Positions 20,339-29,336 of a stretch of DNA of 64,000 nucleotides are shown piece after piece; position 1 is the stretch's first letter; each line of letters begins with the position of its first letter. The notes under the pieces are model-generated. The model did not search any database. It was not told the origin of the DNA and saw only the letters and a program-made list of their open reading frames with translations. A program made the position numbers and the translations under genes. Source of the DNA: Corallococcus sp. EGB (GTDB lineage Bacteria; Myxococcota; Myxococcia; Myxococcales; Myxococcaceae); contig NZ_CP079946.1 in NCBI RefSeq assembly GCF_019968905.1, positions 3,720,001 to 3,784,000 on the forward strand. The letters are read 5' to 3'.

Positions 20339-20545
20339 ATGGCGACTGCGAAGGAATTGAAGGAACTGTCGACGGACGACCTGCAGAACCGCGCGAAGGA
20401 ACTGCGCGACACGCTGGTCCAGGATCGGCTCAAGCGTCGGACCGGCTCGCTGGACAGCCCCGCTGAGGGCGTGCAGCACCGCCGTGATCTGGCCCGCATC
20501 CTCACCGTCCTGGGCGAGAAGGCCCGGGCGGCCAAGGCGGGGTAG
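20339..20545 (+). CDS. rpmC: 50S ribosomal protein L29
   Basis: A two-helix 23S protein near the tunnel exit, 68 residues, starting MATAKELKELSTDDLQ after GAGGAG-like GAGGAGACC. Standard length. A large hairpin follows in the spacer to rpsQ. Confidence 0.93.
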   Translation: MATAKELKELSTDDLQNRAKELRDTLVQDRLKRRTGSLDSPAEGVQHRRDLARILTVLGEKARAAKAG

Positions 20546-20556
20546 TCGCAGTGCAT

Positions 20557-20589
20557 CCGCGGGCATCCGGGCTCACCCGGTGTCCGCGG
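20557..20589 (+). other. Hairpin in rpmC-rpsQ spacer
   Basis: Nested stems CCGCGG / CCGCGG (20557-20562, 20584-20589) and CCGGG / CCCGG (20567-20571, 20576-20580) around a CTCA loop. There is no T-tract, so it is more likely a processing or regulatory structure than a terminator. Confidence 0.4.
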
Positions 20590-20636
20590 CCATCCGGGCA
20601 GAGGGCCCGGGTGCATGACAGACAGTGAGAACCAAC

Positions 20637-20951
20637 ATGGCTGAAGCGACCGAAACGCCCGCTGCCGAGACCTCCACCCGGGGTCGTCCCAAGACCCGCG
20701 TGGGCATCGTCACCTCCAACAAGATGCAGAAGACGGTGGTCGTCACCGTCCAGCGTCGCGCTCCCCACCCGAAGTACGGGAAGATCATGAGCCTGCGCGA
20801 GAAGTACAAGGCGCACGTCGAGGACCATGACTACCCGAAGAAGGTCACCATCAACGAGGGTGACCGGGTGCGCATCGCCGAGACCAAGCCCGCTTCGAAG
20901 GACAAGCGCTGGCGCGTGGTCGAGGTCCTGGAGAAGAGCAAGAACGTCTAG
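20637..20951 (+). CDS. rpsQ: 30S ribosomal protein S17
   Basis: 16S-binding protein of 104 residues, slightly longer than usual because of an N-terminal [18 protein letters not shown] extension. Core motifs [22 protein letters not shown] and [14 protein letters not shown] are intact. ATG 20637 is chosen over an upstream GTG at 20625. Confidence 0.95.
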   Translation: MAEATETPAAETSTRGRPKTRVGIVTSNKMQKTVVVTVQRRAPHPKYGKIMSLREKYKAHVEDHDYPKKVTINEGDRVRIAETKPASKDKRWRVVEVLEKSKNV

Positions 20952-21016
20952 GTAGGCCACACCGGGTCCGTGCGCCATGAAGCGCATGGACCGGTTCGAG
21001 CAAGAGGAGACTTCAC

Positions 21017-21385
21017 ATGATTCAGATGCAGAGTGTGCTCGATGTGGCCGACAACTCGGGCGCCAAGAAGGTGTTTTGCATCAAGGTTCTCGGCGGCTCC
21101 AAGCGCAAGTACGCCTCCATCGGCGACGTGATCGTCGTTTCGATCCGCGAGGCGCTTCCCAACTCCAAGGTGAAGAAGGGTGACGTGGCCAAGGCCGTCA
21201 TCGTTCGCACCCGTCGCGAGGTGGGTCGTCCGGACGGCAGCTACATCAAGTTCGACGGCAACTCGGCGGTCCTCATCAACAAGGACCTGGAGCCCATCGG
21301 GACGCGCATCTTTGGGCCGGTCGCCCGTGAGCTGCGTGCCCGTAAGTTCATGAAGATCATCTCGCTGGCGCCCGAGGTCCTCTAA
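21017..21385 (+). CDS. rplN: 50S ribosomal protein L14
   Basis: Inter-subunit bridge protein, 122 residues, standard length. Begins [19 protein letters not shown] after GAGGAG and contains [20 protein letters not shown] and the end [10 protein letters not shown]. Confidence 0.97.
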   Translation: MIQMQSVLDVADNSGAKKVFCIKVLGGSKRKYASIGDVIVVSIREALPNSKVKKGDVAKAVIVRTRREVGRPDGSYIKFDGNSAVLINKDLEPIGTRIFGPVARELRARKFMKIISLAPEVL

Positions 21386-21427
21386 GAGGACGCAGGCCTG
21401 ACGGCGAACAGCCAGAGTGAGGAAGCC

Positions 21428-21757
21428 ATGCAGAAGCTGAAAGTCGGTGACACCATCCAGGTCATCTCCGGTGCCGAACGGTCGGAGAAGACGCCGGCGA
21501 CCAAGCGCGGCAAGGTGCTGAAGGTTGACCGCGAGGCGGGCCGCGTGACGGTCGAGGGGCTGCGCCTGGTCAAGCGCCACATGCGCAAGACGCCGCAGTC
21601 CCCTGAGGGCGGCATCATCGAGAAGCCGGGCACCATCGCGCTCTCGAGCGTCCAGGTGGTCTGCTCCAAGTGCGACAAGCCGACGCGCGTCGGCATCCGC
21701 AAGGAGGGGGAGTCCTCCAAGCGGTTCTGCAAGCAGTGTGACGCCCTGATTGACTAG
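21428..21757 (+). CDS. rplX: 50S ribosomal protein L24
   Basis: Assembly-initiator protein with an N-terminal KOW motif (KLKVGDTIQVISG), 109 residues. The C-terminus holds two CxxC pairs (CSKCDKP and FCKQCD), a zinc-ribbon-like ending found in several bacterial L24 proteins. Followed by a long structured spacer. Confidence 0.95.
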   Translation: MQKLKVGDTIQVISGAERSEKTPATKRGKVLKVDREAGRVTVEGLRLVKRHMRKTPQSPEGGIIEKPGTIALSSVQVVCSKCDKPTRVGIRKEGESSKRFCKQCDALID

Positions 21758-21782
21758 GGGTCGGTGTTCGGGCATGTATGCG

Positions 21783-21819
21783 CGCCCCTTGCCCCACCTG
21801 GTGGTGGGGCAAGCGGGCG
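21783..21819 (+). other. Strong RNA hairpin between rplX and rplE
   Basis: Perfect 11-bp stem CTTGCCCCACC (21788-21798) / GGTGGGGCAAG (21803-21813) with a TGGT loop, extended after one bulged C by CGCCC / GGGCG (21783-21787 and 21815-21819). It lies in a 176-bp spacer; there is no T-tract. Possible processing, attenuation or repressor site. Confidence 0.6.
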
Positions 21820-21933
21820 TGCGCGTCCAGAGGGTTGAAATCGTTGTTCCCTTTGGGTGTTTCCACGTTCTAGACGCAGGACTGATCGGGCGCGCTGGGT
21901 CCATGACGGCGTTCCGAAGCAGAGGACTGAAAG

Positions 21934-22587
21934 ATGGCTGACGAGAAGAAGGCCGACTCGAAGGAAAAGAAGAGCAAGAAGCGCGGCAAGGAAGAAGCCA
22001 AGAAGGTCGGCTTCGCCGCGAACATCGAGGAGGGCCTGAAGGCCCGCTCGGCGCGCCTCAAGGACCGCTTCCGCGCGGAAGGCGTTCCTTCGCTCATGAA
22101 GGAACTGGGGCTCAAGAACCCCATGGAAGTGCCGCGGCTGGAGAAGATCGTCGTCAACATGGGTCTGGGCGAGGCGCTCGCCAACAACAAGATCCTGGAG
22201 TCGGCGGTGGACCAGCTGGCCGCCATCACCGGTCAGAAGCCGGTCGTGACCCGCGCGCGCAAGTCCATCGCGAACTTCAAGCTGCGCCAGGGGCAGGCCA
22301 TCGGTGCCGCCGTCACGCTGCGCGGCGACCGCATGTTCGAGTTCATGGACCGCCTCATCACCGTCGCGCTGCCTCGCGTGCGTGACTTCAAGGGCGTGTC
22401 CCCGAAGGCCTTCGACGGGAAGGGCAACTACACGCTCGGCGTGCGCGAGCAGATCATCTTCCCGGAAATCAACTACGATCAGATCGAAAAGGTGAAGGGG
22501 CTCAACATCAGCTTCGTCACCACCGCCCGGAACGACGAGCAGGGCCTCGCGCTGATGCGTCACTTCGGCATGCCGTTCCGTCAGTAA
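21934..22587 (+). CDS. rplE: 50S ribosomal protein L5 with Lys-rich N-terminal extension
   Basis: 5S rRNA-binding protein and bridge component. At 217 residues it is about 38 longer than E. coli L5 (179). The core aligns from about residue 39 ([20 protein letters not shown]). The extension ([20 protein letters not shown] and on) is Lys/Glu-rich, presumably disordered and rRNA-contacting. ATG 21934 is the only in-frame start with the upstream sequence shown; internal starts would be possible but lack a site. Confidence 0.95.
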   Translation: MADEKKADSKEKKSKKRGKEEAKKVGFAANIEEGLKARSARLKDRFRAEGVPSLMKELGLKNPMEVPRLEKIVVNMGLGEALANNKILESAVDQLAAITGQKPVVTRARKSIANFKLRQGQAIGAAVTLRGDRMFEFMDRLITVALPRVRDFKGVSPKAFDGKGNYTLGVREQIIFPEINYDQIEKVKGLNISFVTTARNDEQGLALMRHFGMPFRQ

Positions 22588-22611
22588 CCGAGCCCAGGAC
22601 TCCCATCGATC

Positions 22612-22797
22612 ATGGCCAAGCTCTCCAAGATTGCCCAGGCGAAGCGCAAGCTGAAGTTCCCCGTGCGTCAGTACAACCGCTGCGGTCTCTGCGGTCGTCC
22701 TCGCGCCTTCCTGCGCAAGTTCAAGATGTGCCGTATCTGCCTGCGTCACCGTGCCTTGCGCGGTGAGATCACCGGCGTCACCAAGTCGTCCTGGTAG
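22612..22797 (+). CDS. rpsN: 30S ribosomal protein S14, zinc type
   Basis: A short 61-residue S14 of the zinc-binding (C+) class with ligands in CGLCGRP and CRICLRH. Starts [20 protein letters not shown]. Zinc-free paralogues are used by some bacteria under zinc limitation; none is visible here. Followed by a 167-bp spacer with small hairpins (for instance GGTCCCC/GGGGACC near 22926-22940). Confidence 0.97.
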   Translation: MAKLSKIAQAKRKLKFPVRQYNRCGLCGRPRAFLRKFKMCRICLRHRALRGEITGVTKSSW

Positions 22798-22964
22798 GCG
22801 CTGGACCCTGGGCCTGTCCCTGTCCTGAAGAGGGCAGGGCGGTACCAGGCTGAAGTAGAAGGGAAGTGGCGGTCGTCGCGAACCCCCGGGATGGGCCCGG
22901 CAGGCGCGGTGGCTGTGAGCGCGGTGGGTCCCCTGGGGACCGCTGCTTTGCTTGAAGGTGCTTC

Positions 22965-23363
22965 ATGCCGGTCAATGATCCCGTCGGCGACATGCTGACC
23001 CGTCTGCGCAACGCCTCGCGTGCGCGGCACGACAAGGTCGTCATCCCCCACTCGAAGCTCAAGGTGGAGATCATCAAGGTCCTCAAGGACGAGGGCTACA
23101 TCGGGGACTTCACGGTCCACGAGGTCGCGCCGCAGAACGAGATCACCGTCCAGCTGAAGTACGGCCCGGACCGCAGCCCGGCCATCACCGGCATGCGCCG
23201 CGTGTCCAAGCCCGGCCTGCGTCGCTACGTCGGCTCCCGCGACATCCAGCCGGTGCTCGGCGGCATGGGCATCTCCATCCTTTCCACCTCGCGCGGCATC
23301 CTGGTGGACACCGAGGCCCGGAAGCAGAAGGTCGGCGGCGAGCTGCTCTGCACGGTCTACTAG
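22965..23363 (+). CDS. rpsH: 30S ribosomal protein S8
   Basis: 16S helix 21-binding protein, 132 residues. Starts [20 protein letters not shown]; the C-terminal RNA-binding [20 protein letters not shown] is intact. In E. coli S8 represses the spc operon at the rplX-rplE region, which here contains a strong hairpin. Confidence 0.97.
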   Translation: MPVNDPVGDMLTRLRNASRARHDKVVIPHSKLKVEIIKVLKDEGYIGDFTVHEVAPQNEITVQLKYGPDRSPAITGMRRVSKPGLRRYVGSRDIQPVLGGMGISILSTSRGILVDTEARKQKVGGELLCTVY

Positions 23364-23427
23364 CCAGGAGCCTGGGTGAGGCGCCCCGCGAGGAGCGCGC
23401 CCCGGGCGACGACAGCACGAGGCAATC

Positions 23428-23994
23428 ATGAGTCGGATTGGAAAACTGGCGATCAAGCTTGGCGACAAGACGAAGGTGAACGTCGCCAACCAGCAGGTCA
23501 ACTTCGAAGGCCCCAAGGGCAAGCTGTCCGTCAAGCTCCCCGCCAAGGTGAAGGTGGAGGTGAAGGACGGCCAGGTGACGGTGCAGCGTGAGGATGACTC
23601 GCGCGAGGCCCGCAGCCTGCACGGCCTGACGCGGACCATCCTCGCCAACGCGGCGAAGGGCGTCTCCACGGGCTTCGAGAAGCGCCTGGACATCCGCGGC
23701 GTTGGTTTCCGCGCGGAAGTGAAGGGCAAGGCCATCCACTTCTCGCTCGGTTACTCCCACCCGGTGGTGTTCAACCTCCCGGAGGGCGTGACGGCGGAAG
23801 TCGACAAGACCTCCCGCACCGAGGACAGCCTTCCCACGGTGGGGCTCACGCTCCGCTCGGCGGACAAGGAAGCCCTGGGCGCCACGGCGGTCAACATCCG
23901 CTCGCTGCGTCCGCCGGAGCCCTACAAGGGCAAGGGCATCAAGTACGCCGAGGAGCGCATCCGTCGCAAGGAGGGCAAGACCGGTACGACCTAG
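23428..23994 (+). CDS. rplF: 50S ribosomal protein L6
   Basis: Two-domain 23S protein near the sarcin-ricin loop, 188 residues, starting MSRIGKLAIKLGDKTKVNV. The signature PPEPYKGKGIKYAEERIRRK-type segment near the C-terminus is present. A short KEGKTGTT tail extends the usual end. Confidence 0.97.
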   Translation: MSRIGKLAIKLGDKTKVNVANQQVNFEGPKGKLSVKLPAKVKVEVKDGQVTVQREDDSREARSLHGLTRTILANAAKGVSTGFEKRLDIRGVGFRAEVKGKAIHFSLGYSHPVVFNLPEGVTAEVDKTSRTEDSLPTVGLTLRSADKEALGATAVNIRSLRPPEPYKGKGIKYAEERIRRKEGKTGTT

Positions 23995-24102
23995 TCGTCG
24001 CCGCGTCTTCGCCGAGCATTCAACCCTGCCGGACCCTGAGGTCTGGCGGAATCATCCGGCGGCGGAAGGCCGCATCGCCGCCGGACGGAAAAGGAAGCAG
24101 CC

Positions 24103-24459
24103 ATGTCCAAGACTGTCGATCAGCGCCTCAAGAGGAAGAACCGCATCCGCAAGAAGCTCTCCGGCACCACGGAGCGTCCGCGGCTGTCGGTCTACAAGAG
24201 CCTCAAGCACATCTACGCGCAGGTGGTGGACGACTCCACTGGCCGCACGCTGGCGTTCGCGTCGTCCCTGTCCAAGGAGCTGAAGGGCAAGGACGAGGGC
24301 GACAAGAAGGCCGACGCGAAGCGCGTGGGCTCCCTCATCGCGGAGAAGTGCAAGGCCGCCAACGTCGATGCGGTGGTGTTCGACCGCAACGGCTTCCCTT
24401 ACCATGGGCGCATCGCCGCCGTGGCTGACGCCGCGCGCGAGGCCGGCCTGAAGTTCTAG
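24103..24459 (+). CDS. rplR: 50S ribosomal protein L18
   Basis: 5S rRNA-binding protein of 118 residues. Contains [18 protein letters not shown] and the C-terminal [20 protein letters not shown] stretch. Starts [18 protein letters not shown]; basic N-terminus as expected. Confidence 0.97.
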   Translation: MSKTVDQRLKRKNRIRKKLSGTTERPRLSVYKSLKHIYAQVVDDSTGRTLAFASSLSKELKGKDEGDKKADAKRVGSLIAEKCKAANVDAVVFDRNGFPYHGRIAAVADAAREAGLKF

Positions 24460-24481
24460 GTACCAGAAAGGAATTCCTCAA

Positions 24482-25003
24482 GTGGCAACTCCGATCAATC
24501 CGAACGATCTGGACCTGACCGACCGCGTGGTGAATATCAACCGCGTGGCCAAGGTGGTGAAGGGTGGCCGCCGTTTCTCGTTCGCCGCGCTCGTCGTGGT
24601 GGGCGATGGCAACGGGCACGTGGGCGTGGGCCTGGGCAAGGCCAACGAAGTCCCCGAGGCCATCCGCAAGGGCGGCGAGAACGCGAAGAAGAACCTGTTC
24701 CGCGTTCCCCGCATGGGCCACACCATCCCGCACGAGATCCTGGGGCACTTCGGTGCCGGCTGGGTGCTCCTGAAGCCGGCCTCCGAAGGTACAGGCGTCA
24801 TCGCCGGTGGCGCGGTGCGCGCGGTGCTGGAGGCGGCGGGCATCCGCAACATCCTGACCAAGAGCCAGGGTTCGCGGAATCCGCACAACGTGCTGAAGGC
24901 CACGGTGGCCGGCCTGAAGCAGCTGCGCAGCGCGGAGCAGGTCGCGCGCCTGCGGGGCAAGGACGTCGAGACCCAGAAGCTCGCGGGCGAGGCGAGGGGC
25001 TAG
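24482..25003 (+). CDS. rpsE: 30S ribosomal protein S5
   Basis: Fidelity and mRNA-entry protein, 173 residues. GTG start at 24482 after AAGGAATTCC. The double-stranded RNA-binding domain motif [20 protein letters not shown] and the C-terminal domain [20 protein letters not shown] are present. The stop is 2 bp before the rpmD start, indicating coupling. Confidence 0.97.
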   Translation: MATPINPNDLDLTDRVVNINRVAKVVKGGRRFSFAALVVVGDGNGHVGVGLGKANEVPEAIRKGGENAKKNLFRVPRMGHTIPHEILGHFGAGWVLLKPASEGTGVIAGGAVRAVLEAAGIRNILTKSQGSRNPHNVLKATVAGLKQLRSAEQVARLRGKDVETQKLAGEARG

Positions 25004-25005
25004 TC

Positions 25006-25275
25006 ATGGCGCTCAAGGTTAAGCTGACGAAGAGCTTCTCGGGTTCTTCCGAGGACATGCTGGCCACCATCAAGGGCCTCGGTCTGAAGAAGTTCGGCGA
25101 CGAGCGGCTGTTGAAGGACACCCCGGCGGTGCGCGGCATGGTGTTCAAGGTGAAGCACCTGGTCTCCCTGGAGACGGTCAGCCAGGAGGCCCCGGCGCCC
25201 AAGCGCCGCAAGCCCCGGAAGATTGTCGCCCGGGACCGCGCCCTGGAGCGCCTGGCCGCCCAGGCCAAGGCCTGA
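25006..25275 (+). CDS. rpmD: 50S ribosomal protein L30 with C-terminal extension
   Basis: The first 60 residues are a normal bacterial L30 (VKLTKSFSGS, LGLKKFGDERLLKDTPAVRG, MVFKVKHLVS). A further 29 residues (about 61-89) form a basic Pro/Lys/Arg and Ala-rich tail not found in E. coli L30 (59 residues). ATG 25006 lies 2 bp after rpsE. Confidence 0.92.
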   Translation: MALKVKLTKSFSGSSEDMLATIKGLGLKKFGDERLLKDTPAVRGMVFKVKHLVSLETVSQEAPAPKRRKPRKIVARDRALERLAAQAKA

Positions 25276-25291
25276 GAACTGAGGATCCAAC

Positions 25292-25819
25292 ATGAGCATC
25301 CTGACCAATCTGAATCGCCCGAAGGGCTCCTGGCACCGCAAGAAGCGCGTGGGCCGTGGCCAGGGTAGCGGCCTGGGCAAGACGGCCGGCCGCGGTGGCA
25401 AGGGCCAGAAGGCCCGCTCCGGCAACATGCGGTTCGAGGGCTTCGAAGGCGGCCAGAGCCCGCTGCAGCGCCGTCTGCCGAAGTTCGGCTTCAACCCGCC
25501 CAACCGCACCGTCTACGCGGTGGTGAACCTGGGCGACCTGGAGCACGTGTTCGACGCGGGCACCACGGTGGACGAGGCCGCGCTGAAGCAGGCGGGCCTG
25601 GTCAAGGGCCGTTACGATGGCGTGAAGGTCCTGGCGCACGGCGAGCTCGCCAAGAAGCTCACCGTGAAGGTGAACAAGGTGTCCGCGGCTGCCCGCGAGA
25701 ACATCGAGAAGGCGGGCGGCTCCGTGGAGGAGCTCCCCCTGATGGCGCACAAGCCGGAGTCGGCCGCCAAGGCCCACGCCGGCAAGGGCGTCAAGGCCCC
25801 TCGCCAGCCCCGGGCGTAG
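25292..25819 (+). CDS. rplO: 50S ribosomal protein L15
   Basis: 175 residues. The Gly/Arg-rich N-terminus (KRVGRGQGSGLGKTAGRGGK) and the FEGGQSPLQRRLPKFGF motif are typical. The C-terminus after ENIEKAGGSVEELP carries an Ala/Lys/Pro tail of about 30 residues beyond the usual end. Followed by a terminator-like hairpin. Confidence 0.96.
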   Translation: MSILTNLNRPKGSWHRKKRVGRGQGSGLGKTAGRGGKGQKARSGNMRFEGFEGGQSPLQRRLPKFGFNPPNRTVYAVVNLGDLEHVFDAGTTVDEAALKQAGLVKGRYDGVKVLAHGELAKKLTVKVNKVSAAARENIEKAGGSVEELPLMAHKPESAAKAHAGKGVKAPRQPRA

Positions 25820-25879
25820 GCGTGACCGGCGCGCATCACGGTGATGTGGTGCGCGCCCCCAGCCTTGTGTAGGCTTCCG

Positions 25880-25917
25880 CGCCCCTTTCCGGAACCGGAG
25901 AGGGGCGTTTGTTGTTG
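25880..25917 (+). terminator. Terminator-like hairpin between rplO and secY
   Basis: A 13-bp stem CGCCCCTTTCCGG / CCGGAGAGGGGCG (25880-25892, 25895-25907; one G-T pair; the innermost pairs must open to form a loop), followed by TTTGTTGTTG. It resembles an intrinsic terminator inside the spc operon and may lower secY expression relative to ribosomal proteins. Confidence 0.65.
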
Positions 25918-25950
25918 CTGGCAGAACCTCTTGAAGAGGATGGCATTACC

Positions 25951-27297
25951 GTGGCCCTGAACGCCCTCGCCAACGTCTTCCGCATCGCGGAGCTGCGCAG
26001 CCGGCTTGCGTACACGCTCGTGCTGTTGTCCGTCTACCGCATCGGCATCTTCATCAACACGCCAGGCGTGGACCGCTCCGCGATGAACGCGTTCATGGAC
26101 GCCCAGAAACAATCGGGCGGCCTGGTCTCGCTGTTCAACCTTTTCTCCGGCGGCGCGCTGGAGCAGATGTCCATCTTCGGTCTGGGCATCATGCCGTACG
26201 TGAGCGCTTCCATCATCATCCAGCTCCTGGCGGTGGTGGTGCCCAGCCTGGAGCGCCTGCAGAAGGAAGGCGCCGCGGGCCGCCAGAAGATCAACCAGTA
26301 CACGCGCTATGGCAGCATCGTGCTGTCCATCGTGCAGGGCGTGGGCATCTCGCGGTGGCTGGCCTCGCTGGGCCGCTCCGACGCGGGGCAGGGCGGGTTC
26401 AACCAGGTCGTGGTGCCCAACGACAACGTCTGGTTCACCTTCATGACGGTGGTGAGCCTCACGGCGGGCACGGCCTTCATCATGTGGCTGGGCGAGCGCA
26501 TCACCGAGCGTGGCATCGGCAACGGCATCTCGCTCATCATCTTCGCCGGCATCGTGGCGCGCGTGCTGCCCGGCGCGAAGACGCTGCTGGACCTGACGAC
26601 GCAGGAAGTGGTGAACGTGGCCGCGGTGCTGGGCCTGCTCTTCTTCATGCTCATCATCATCGGGGTGGTCGTCTACGTGGAGCGGGGCATGCGGCGCGTG
26701 CCCATCCAGTACGCCAAGCGCATGGCGGGCCGTCGCATGTTCGCGGGCCAGGCCACGTACTTCCCCATGAAGGTGAACGCGTCGGGCGTGATTCCCCCCA
26801 TCTTCGCCGGCGCGGTGCTGTCCTTCCCGGCGACGCTGGGCGCGTGGTTCCCCTTCCTCCAGGGCTTCCAGCGCAGCATCGAAGGCAACCTCTGGGTCTA
26901 CAACGGCCTGTTCGTGCTGCTGGTGGTGTTCTTCTCCTACTTCTACACGGCGCTCACGTTCCGGCCGGATGACGTGGCGGACAACATCAAGAAGCAGGGC
27001 GGCTACATCCCGGGCATCCGCCCGGGCCGGCAGACGGCGGAGTTCATCGAGCGCACTCTCAACCGCCTCACGTTCGGTGGCGCCATCTACCTGGCCATCA
27101 TCTGCGTGATTCCGTCCGTCATCAGCAGCGTGCTGGGCGTGCGGTTCACCTTCGGTGGTACGGCGCTCCTCATCGTGGTGGGCGTGGCGCTGGACACGGT
27201 GCAGCAGATCGAGGGGCACCTCATCAGCCGCAACTACGAGGGCTTCGCGGGTCCGCGCGGTCCGCGCATCCGTGGTCGGGTCCGCGTGGCGGCCTGA
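25951..27297 (+). CDS. secY: Protein translocase subunit SecY
   Basis: Core channel of the Sec translocon in the inner membrane, 448 residues, ten membrane helices. GTG 25951 gives MALNALANVFRIAELRSRL, the family-typical start; an in-frame TTG at 25909 overlaps the terminator tail and is rejected. The family signatures GIMPYVSASIIIQLL and ITERGIGNGISLIIF and the cytosolic loop GYIPGIRPGRQTAEFI are present. Confidence 0.96.
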   Translation: MALNALANVFRIAELRSRLAYTLVLLSVYRIGIFINTPGVDRSAMNAFMDAQKQSGGLVSLFNLFSGGALEQMSIFGLGIMPYVSASIIIQLLAVVVPSLERLQKEGAAGRQKINQYTRYGSIVLSIVQGVGISRWLASLGRSDAGQGGFNQVVVPNDNVWFTFMTVVSLTAGTAFIMWLGERITERGIGNGISLIIFAGIVARVLPGAKTLLDLTTQEVVNVAAVLGLLFFMLIIIGVVVYVERGMRRVPIQYAKRMAGRRMFAGQATYFPMKVNASGVIPPIFAGAVLSFPATLGAWFPFLQGFQRSIEGNLWVYNGLFVLLVVFFSYFYTALTFRPDDVADNIKKQGGYIPGIRPGRQTAEFIERTLNRLTFGGAIYLAIICVIPSVISSVLGVRFTFGGTALLIVVGVALDTVQQIEGHLISRNYEGFAGPRGPRIRGRVRVAA

Positions 27298-27317
27298 CGG
27301 CGGTCGGTTGTGTTCTG

Positions 27318-27349
27318 GGCGCCTCTCCCCAATGGTGGGGAGGGGCGCC
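27318..27349 (+). terminator. Terminator-like hairpin between secY and adk
   Basis: A 14-bp stem GGCGCCTCTCCCCA / TGGGGAGGGGCGCC (27318-27331, 27336-27349; one T-G pair) with an ATGG loop and a short TCGTCGTT tail. It is a strong structure lying 38 bp before adk. Confidence 0.55.
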
Positions 27350-27387
27350 TCGTCGTTCAAGGGTGGACGCAGGTACAAGGGAGCGAC

Positions 27388-28038
27388 ATGAACCTCATCC
27401 TTTTGGGGCCGCCGAACGCTGGGAAGGGTACCCAGGCGAAGAAGCTGTTCGCGGACTTCCAGATCCCGCAGATCTCCACCGGGGACATCCTGCGCAAGGC
27501 CGTGAAGGATGGCACGGCGCTGGGCAAGGTGGCCGGGCCGTTGATGGCCGCGGGGCAGTACGTCCCGGACGATGTCGTCATCGGCATCGTGGAGGAGCGC
27601 CTGAAGGAGTCGGACGTGGCCAAGGGCTTCGTGCTCGACGGCTTCCCGCGCACCCCGGGGCAGGCGGACGCGCTGGACCGGATGCTGGAGCGTCTGGGCA
27701 AGCAGCTGAACGCCGTGGTGTCGCTCGAGGTCCCGCACTCGACGCTGGTCGAGCGCGGCTCCGGCCGGCGCGTATGCCCCAACGACGGGTCCGTCTACCA
27801 CGTCACGCAGAGCCCCCCGAAGCGCGCGGGCCTGTGTGACAAGTGCGGCGCGGAGCTCGTGCAGCGGCCGGATGACACGCCGGAGGTCATCGAGAAGCGG
27901 CTGCAGAAGTACGACGCGGAGACGTCCCCGCTGAAGGACTTCTACGCGAAGAAGGGGCTGCTCAAGAGCGTGGACGGCGTCGGATCTCCGGAGGGCATCT
28001 ACGAGGAGATCAAGAAGGCCGCCGGGCGCCCTGCCTGA
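27388..28038 (+). CDS. adk: Adenylate kinase
   Basis: Interconverts ATP + AMP and 2 ADP; 216 residues, long-LID form. P-loop GPPNAGKGTQAKK at 7-19, DGFPRTPGQA near 84, and an LID domain with Cys residues (RRVCPNDG and LCDKCGAEL) that probably binds zinc through three Cys and one Asp. ATG 27388 follows AAGGGAG. Confidence 0.96.
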   Translation: MNLILLGPPNAGKGTQAKKLFADFQIPQISTGDILRKAVKDGTALGKVAGPLMAAGQYVPDDVVIGIVEERLKESDVAKGFVLDGFPRTPGQADALDRMLERLGKQLNAVVSLEVPHSTLVERGSGRRVCPNDGSVYHVTQSPPKRAGLCDKCGAELVQRPDDTPEVIEKRLQKYDAETSPLKDFYAKKGLLKSVDGVGSPEGIYEEIKKAAGRPA

Positions 28039-28140
28039 GCCTGGGGTCCAGGCGGTAGGGCGGGGGCAGGGCCGGTCCGGACTGCCGCCCCACCAATCGC
28101 GGGTTCCCCTCATGCAGCAGCCCGGTAGGGAAAGGGGCGC

Positions 28141-28896
28141 ATGAACCCGGTGGAGATCAAGAGCCCGGATGAGATCGCCCTGATGCGGGAAGCCGGGCGG
28201 ATCGTCTGTGAAATCTTGGATGAGCTGGAGAAGGCAGTGGCTCCCGGAGTTTCTACGTGGGAGCTGGACGCCCTGGCGGAGCAGCTCATCGCCAAGAAGG
28301 GCGCCAGGCCGGCGTTCAAGGGCTACCACGGCTTTCCGGGTGTGCTCTGCGCCTCCGTGAATCAGGAGGTCGTCCATGGCATCCCCAGCAAGAAGCGGCG
28401 GCTCGTGGCCGGCGACCTGATGAAGCTGGACTTCGGGGTGGTCTACCGGGGCTTCTTCGGGGACTCGGCGCGGACGGTGCCGGTGGGGAAGGTGACGCCT
28501 GAGACCCAGGCCCTGGTGGACGCCACCCGGCAGTCCCTGGAGCGGGCCATCCAGGTGATGCGGCCGGGCAACCGGCTCGGGGACATTGGCCACGCGGTGC
28601 AGAGCCACGTGGAGGCGCGGGGGTTCTCCGTGGTCCGGGACTTCACCGGGCATGGGATCGGCCGGAAGCTGCACGAGCCGCCCCAGGTGCCCAACTACGG
28701 ACAGGCAGGGGCGGGGATGAAGCTGCGGCCAGGCATGGTCCTCGCGGTGGAACCGATGGTGAACCAGGGAACGCCCGACGTGGAGGTCCTGGAAGACGAG
28801 TGGACGGCCGTCACCGTGGACGGCAAGTTGTCCGCCCACTTCGAGCACACCATCCTGATCTCGGAGCGGGGGCCGGAGGTCCTCACCCGGCGCTGA
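28141..28896 (+). CDS. map: Methionine aminopeptidase, type I
   Basis: Removes the N-terminal methionine of nascent proteins; 251 residues. The dinuclear metal site ligands are visible: Asp in KLDFGVVYRG and FFGDSART, His in GHGIGRKLHEPP, Glu in VEPMVN and Glu in HFEHTILI. Located between adk and infA, as in many bacteria. Confidence 0.96.
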   Translation: MNPVEIKSPDEIALMREAGRIVCEILDELEKAVAPGVSTWELDALAEQLIAKKGARPAFKGYHGFPGVLCASVNQEVVHGIPSKKRRLVAGDLMKLDFGVVYRGFFGDSARTVPVGKVTPETQALVDATRQSLERAIQVMRPGNRLGDIGHAVQSHVEARGFSVVRDFTGHGIGRKLHEPPQVPNYGQAGAGMKLRPGMVLAVEPMVNQGTPDVEVLEDEWTAVTVDGKLSAHFEHTILISERGPEVLTRR

Positions 28897-28977
28897 GGAG
28901 GGCCCCCTGGACGCCGGGTGAAATAGGACGATGTCAGCTGGTGTTGATAGAGGTCCAGATTTCAGATCGCGCGGCGC

Positions 28978-29005
28978 TTGCTACTTACGGACCAAAGTGT
29001 TATCC
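28978..29005 (+). promoter_or_regulatory. Candidate promoter upstream of infA
   Basis: TTGCTA (28978-28983) and TTATCC (29000-29005) with 16-bp spacing in the 154-bp map-infA spacer, about 45 bp before the infA start. A modest match only. Confidence 0.3.
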
Positions 29006-29050
29006 CGCCGCGCTTCCAGAAGGTTCGTGGTCCGGGAAGAAGGTTGACGC

Positions 29051-29269
29051 TTGCCGAAGGATGATTCCATCGAAGTCGAGGGGACCGTAATGGAGCCCCT
29101 ACCGAACGCGATGTTCCGCGTGGTGCTGGACAACGGCCACAAAGTCCTCGCGCACATCTCGGGCAAGATGCGGATGCACTTCATCCGTATCCTCCCGGGC
29201 GACAAGGTGAAGGTCGAGTTGTCGCCGTATGACCTGACCCGCGGACGGATCACGTACCGGGCCAAGTAA
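29051..29269 (+). CDS. infA: Translation initiation factor IF-1
   Basis: An OB-fold protein of 72 residues that occupies the ribosomal A site during initiation. TTG start at 29051 after GAAGAAGG gives [19 protein letters not shown], the family-typical start; no ATG in frame would preserve it. The core [20 protein letters not shown] and the end [13 protein letters not shown] are standard. Confidence 0.95.
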   Translation: MPKDDSIEVEGTVMEPLPNAMFRVVLDNGHKVLAHISGKMRMHFIRILPGDKVKVELSPYDLTRGRITYRAK

Positions 29270-29336
29270 TTCGCGCCGGCCGCCTGTGCGGACCGGCTGT
29301 TGTGCTTTTCTCTGCTGAAGGAAGGAAGTTCGCTCC

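Noticed and set aside
25909-25950. Alternative TTG start of secY at 25909
   Set aside because: It would overlap the terminator tail and add 14 non-conserved residues; GTG 25951 gives the family-standard start.
25612-28848. A 1078-codon open frame on the minus strand opposite rplO, secY, adk and map
   Set aside because: It is antisense to four certain genes, is His/Arg/Ala/Asp-rich low-complexity sequence with no domains, and arises from GC-rich third positions.
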